From positions 1-6,181 of the forward strand of contig JAJAZH010000242.1 in NCBI GenBank assembly GCA_026785815.1: a stretch of DNA of 6,181 nt, in the 5' to 3' direction. A program made the translations under genes and the position numbers. The notes beneath the pieces were generated by a model. That model was not told the origin of the DNA. It worked only from the letters and a program-made list of their open reading frames with translations, and did not search any database. Shown here piece by piece: positions 4,252 to 6,181 of the stretch; positions within the stretch are counted from its first letter, which is position 1, and each line of letters starts with the position of its first letter. Source of the stretch: Ramlibacter sp. (GTDB taxonomy: Bacteria > Pseudomonadota > Gammaproteobacteria > Burkholderiales > Burkholderiaceae_C).

Positions 4252-6181
4252 TCAGCCGGGGTCGCCGACGAGGGTGAACGGGGCCCAGTAGTAAGGATGG
4301 CGATACTTCGGTTGCTGGAGCAGCCTGACCTGGGCCTCCTGCATTGCGTCAACCAGGCTTCGCGTCTTCCATCCGGTGTGGAAATCCGTCATCAGCAGCT
4401 CGGTCGCGTCGTCGTCGACGGGCCAGAGCGAGACCAGCGCACTTCGTGCCCCGGCGGCGAACAGCGCGCGTTTGAAGCCCATGAACTCGTCGCCCTGCGC
4501 CACGACGCCCAATCCGCTGTTGCACGCAGAAAGAGCAACCAGCCGCGCTTGCGACAAATCGAGGGCGGCCAGTTCCCGGGCCTCCATATCGGATGACATG
4601 GCGGCGGCTGTGCCGAGCGTCCCCTGCGTCGCGAGTTTGATCAAGGAGAACATCGGGTCGATGGGATCGATCACTGCATGGGCCGCAACGTGCACGATCT
4701 CGGCTCCTGGCGCTATTTCGGTCAACCGGACTTTGCTCGCCTCTTTTTTCAGGGAGACAACAGCTTGCGGATAGAGACCAACGAGCGCCTTGACCTCGCG
4801 CTCGGACCCGGGCAAATCCCATTCCGGGCGTCCCAGGTCCGGGTTGCCCACCGCGACAAGCCGCTTCAACGCCGGGCTGGGGGCCGAGACATCCAGGAGG
4901 CTGGCTGACAGGGACGTCCCCACCGCGTTCGTTTCGATCAACCATTGCTTCCCATCATGCAGCGCCTGGAAAGGCAGGAGATGCAACGAACGGTGCGGCA
5001 CAAAAATCAGCCGGGCGGATTTCGGCAGATTCAATGGAGCGACCAGAACAGCGTGCAACGCTACGGCCTGGCTCACAACCGTCGCATCTTCCCGCTCGAT
5101 CGCCGATCTGAACTTCGTCACATCGCCCAACAGCACGCCAGCGGCTCGCGGAAGGGTGATCATGCGGACGGCATCGCTCGTGACCACCCAGGCAATGAGT
5201 TTCGACGGCAACTGGTGGTACACCACCATGGCATGGCTGGGGGAGAGCCTCGCCCGCATCCCGGAAGCGGTGCGAGGCTGGCCGGCCTTGACGACTCCGC
5301 CACCCGCGATTTTCGCTTGCAGATCGAGCATCACGCGGGCCCGTCCGGCCTCGCTCGCGGCCAAGGCGCGCTCGGCCTCCCCGCGCGACGCATAGAAATC
5401 CACAGCTTCATCGAACACCGCCTGCAGGTTTCCGTACAGGGCCGTGCGCATTTCAAAACTGTGGAAACTTCGACGCAGGGTCTCGAGGCTCGCCAGTGCC
5501 TGTGTCAGCTGTTCGGACGCGGCTTCTGGTTCACCCGCCAGCCGCAACGCCCGCACCAGGCCGAGCCGGATCATCACAACCTGGTAGGGATCCTTGGCAT
5601 CAGCTGTGGACAGTGCCAGGTTGAAGAATATTTTTGCGGCAACCGGATCCTTGCGTGCCAAGGCAGTTTCGCCCGCAATGCGCGCCGCCCCGGTCCGCAC
5701 GAGCGGCTCACGGCTATCCACCAGCTTGCGCACGGCTTCATCGGCCTGCGCCAGCTGGCCAGAGCGCAACAGGAGCGAGGCCCGCGCCATCTCCACTTCG
5801 GACCTGGCGAAACCCGCCCCGAATCCGGGAAGCGCACTCAACCCCGCGTCGATCTCGGCAAGAGCCTGCGGATGGCGTCCTTGCTCGCTCAGCGCCAAGG
5901 CACGGATGCGGTGGGCGTTGGCCTTGATCACCTGCACGTCGCTGTGGACGGAGTTGTCGTAGCCCCCGGCAATGGCGGCGAGCGTGCGGTCGGCCCAGCC
6001 GCTGGCCGTGGCATGGTCCCCGGCGTAGCTGTAGGCGTTGGCGATATCGCGGGTGGCCCAGATGATGGGCGCGCCACGATTGCCGTGAAGGCTCTCCCCG
6101 AGGTAAAGCGCCTTGGCCGCCACGCGAATCGCCTGGCGAAACTCGCCGCGTTGCGAGAGTGCGATCGATGCGCTGCAATAG
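4252..6181 (-). CDS. TPR-CHAT domain protein (caspase-like peptidase fold), N-terminus outside window
   Basis: The frame stays open to the right edge; 642 residues are visible. The N-terminal part is helical with about five TPR-like repeats (visible residues ~46-72, 95-119, 132-159, 169-199, 205-231), for example ALSEQGRHPQALAEIDAGLS. A linker with RRSFHSFEMR...ASEAGRARVMLDL (about 226-287) is typical of the region before CHAT domains. The CHAT domain covers about 310-642. HVAAHAV holds the likely catalytic His (visible residue 501, codon 4680-4678), and LVALSACNSGLG holds the likely catalytic Cys (553, codon 4524-4522). Both are intact, so peptidase activity is plausible. The family includes separase-related proteases and a protease that works with a type III-E CRISPR effector; most members have no known substrate. 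No partner gene is visible, and the target is unknown. The GTG at 6123 is not taken as the start because similar helical sequence continues upstream. Confidence 0.9.
   Translation of the reverse strand, partial: YCSASIALSQRGEFRQAIRVAAKALYLGESLHGNRGAPIIWATRDIANAYSYAGDHATASGWADRTLAAIAGGYDNSVHSDVQVIKANAHRIRALALSEQGRHPQALAEIDAGLSALPGFGAGFARSEVEMARASLLLRSGQLAQADEAVRKLVDSREPLVRTGAARIAGETALARKDPVAAKIFFNLALSTADAKDPYQVVMIRLGLVRALRLAGEPEAASEQLTQALASLETLRRSFHSFEMRTALYGNLQAVFDEAVDFYASRGEAERALAASEAGRARVMLDLQAKIAGGGVVKAGQPRTASGMRARLSPSHAMVVYHQLPSKLIAWVVTSDAVRMITLPRAAGVLLGDVTKFRSAIEREDATVVSQAVALHAVLVAPLNLPKSARLIFVPHRSLHLLPFQALHDGKQWLIETNAVGTSLSASLLDVSAPSPALKRLVAVGNPDLGRPEWDLPGSEREVKALVGLYPQAVVSLKKEASKVRLTEIAPGAEIVHVAAHAVIDPIDPMFSLIKLATQGTLGTAAAMSSDMEARELAALDLSQARLVALSACNSGLGVVAQGDEFMGFKRALFAAGARSALVSLWPVDDDATELLMTDFHTGWKTRSLVDAMQEAQVRLLQQPKYRHPYYWAPFTLVGDPG

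Noticed and set aside
6121..6123. GTG as the true start of the CHAT protein
   Set aside because: The frame continues upstream to the window edge for 19 further codons with helical, TPR-like sequence, so the gene is better treated as truncated by the window.

Overview
The window looks like chromosomal DNA from a high-GC betaproteobacterium, most likely Burkholderiales (Comamonadaceae-like). This rests on the GC-rich codon third positions, the EtfB and EtfA sequences, a three-gene DctP-DctQ-DctM TRAP transporter, and palindromic repeats of a type common in proteobacterial intergenic DNA. The genus assignment is inference from recalled family resemblance; no search was run.

Layout: (1) Positions 1-90, minus strand: the first 30 codons of etfA. 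(2) Positions 91-390: a 300-bp gap holding four 29-bp tandem units, one complete two-part palindromic element, two further hairpin copies and a hairpin over the etfB stop codon. (3) Positions 391-1161, minus strand: etfB, complete. (4) Positions 1162-1385: a divergent control region with a perfect TATAAT box facing etfB and a GAACG-N2-CGTTC palindrome just downstream of it. (5) Positions 1386-4249, plus strand: a TRAP operon of a periplasmic solute-binding protein, a small permease and a large permease. A terminator-like hairpin lies between the first two genes, and the two permease genes overlap by 4 bp (GTGA). (6) Positions 4252-6181, minus strand: a large TPR-plus-CHAT (caspase-like protease fold) protein with a readable His/Cys pair. 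It converges on the large permease gene with a 2-bp gap, and its N-terminus lies beyond the window.

How the genes work together: EtfB and EtfA form the FAD/AMP-containing electron-transfer flavoprotein, which passes electrons from acyl-CoA and related dehydrogenases to ETF-quinone oxidoreductase. The TRAP system imports an organic acid using an ion gradient. The divergent arrangement around one palindrome could let a single repressor control uptake and oxidation together, but this is inference. The CHAT protein has no visible partner, and nothing ties it to the other genes.

The points most worth a second look are the repeat cluster inside the etfBA operon, the operator-like palindrome, the dctP-dctQ hairpin with an uncertain dctQ start, and the TPR-CHAT protein.
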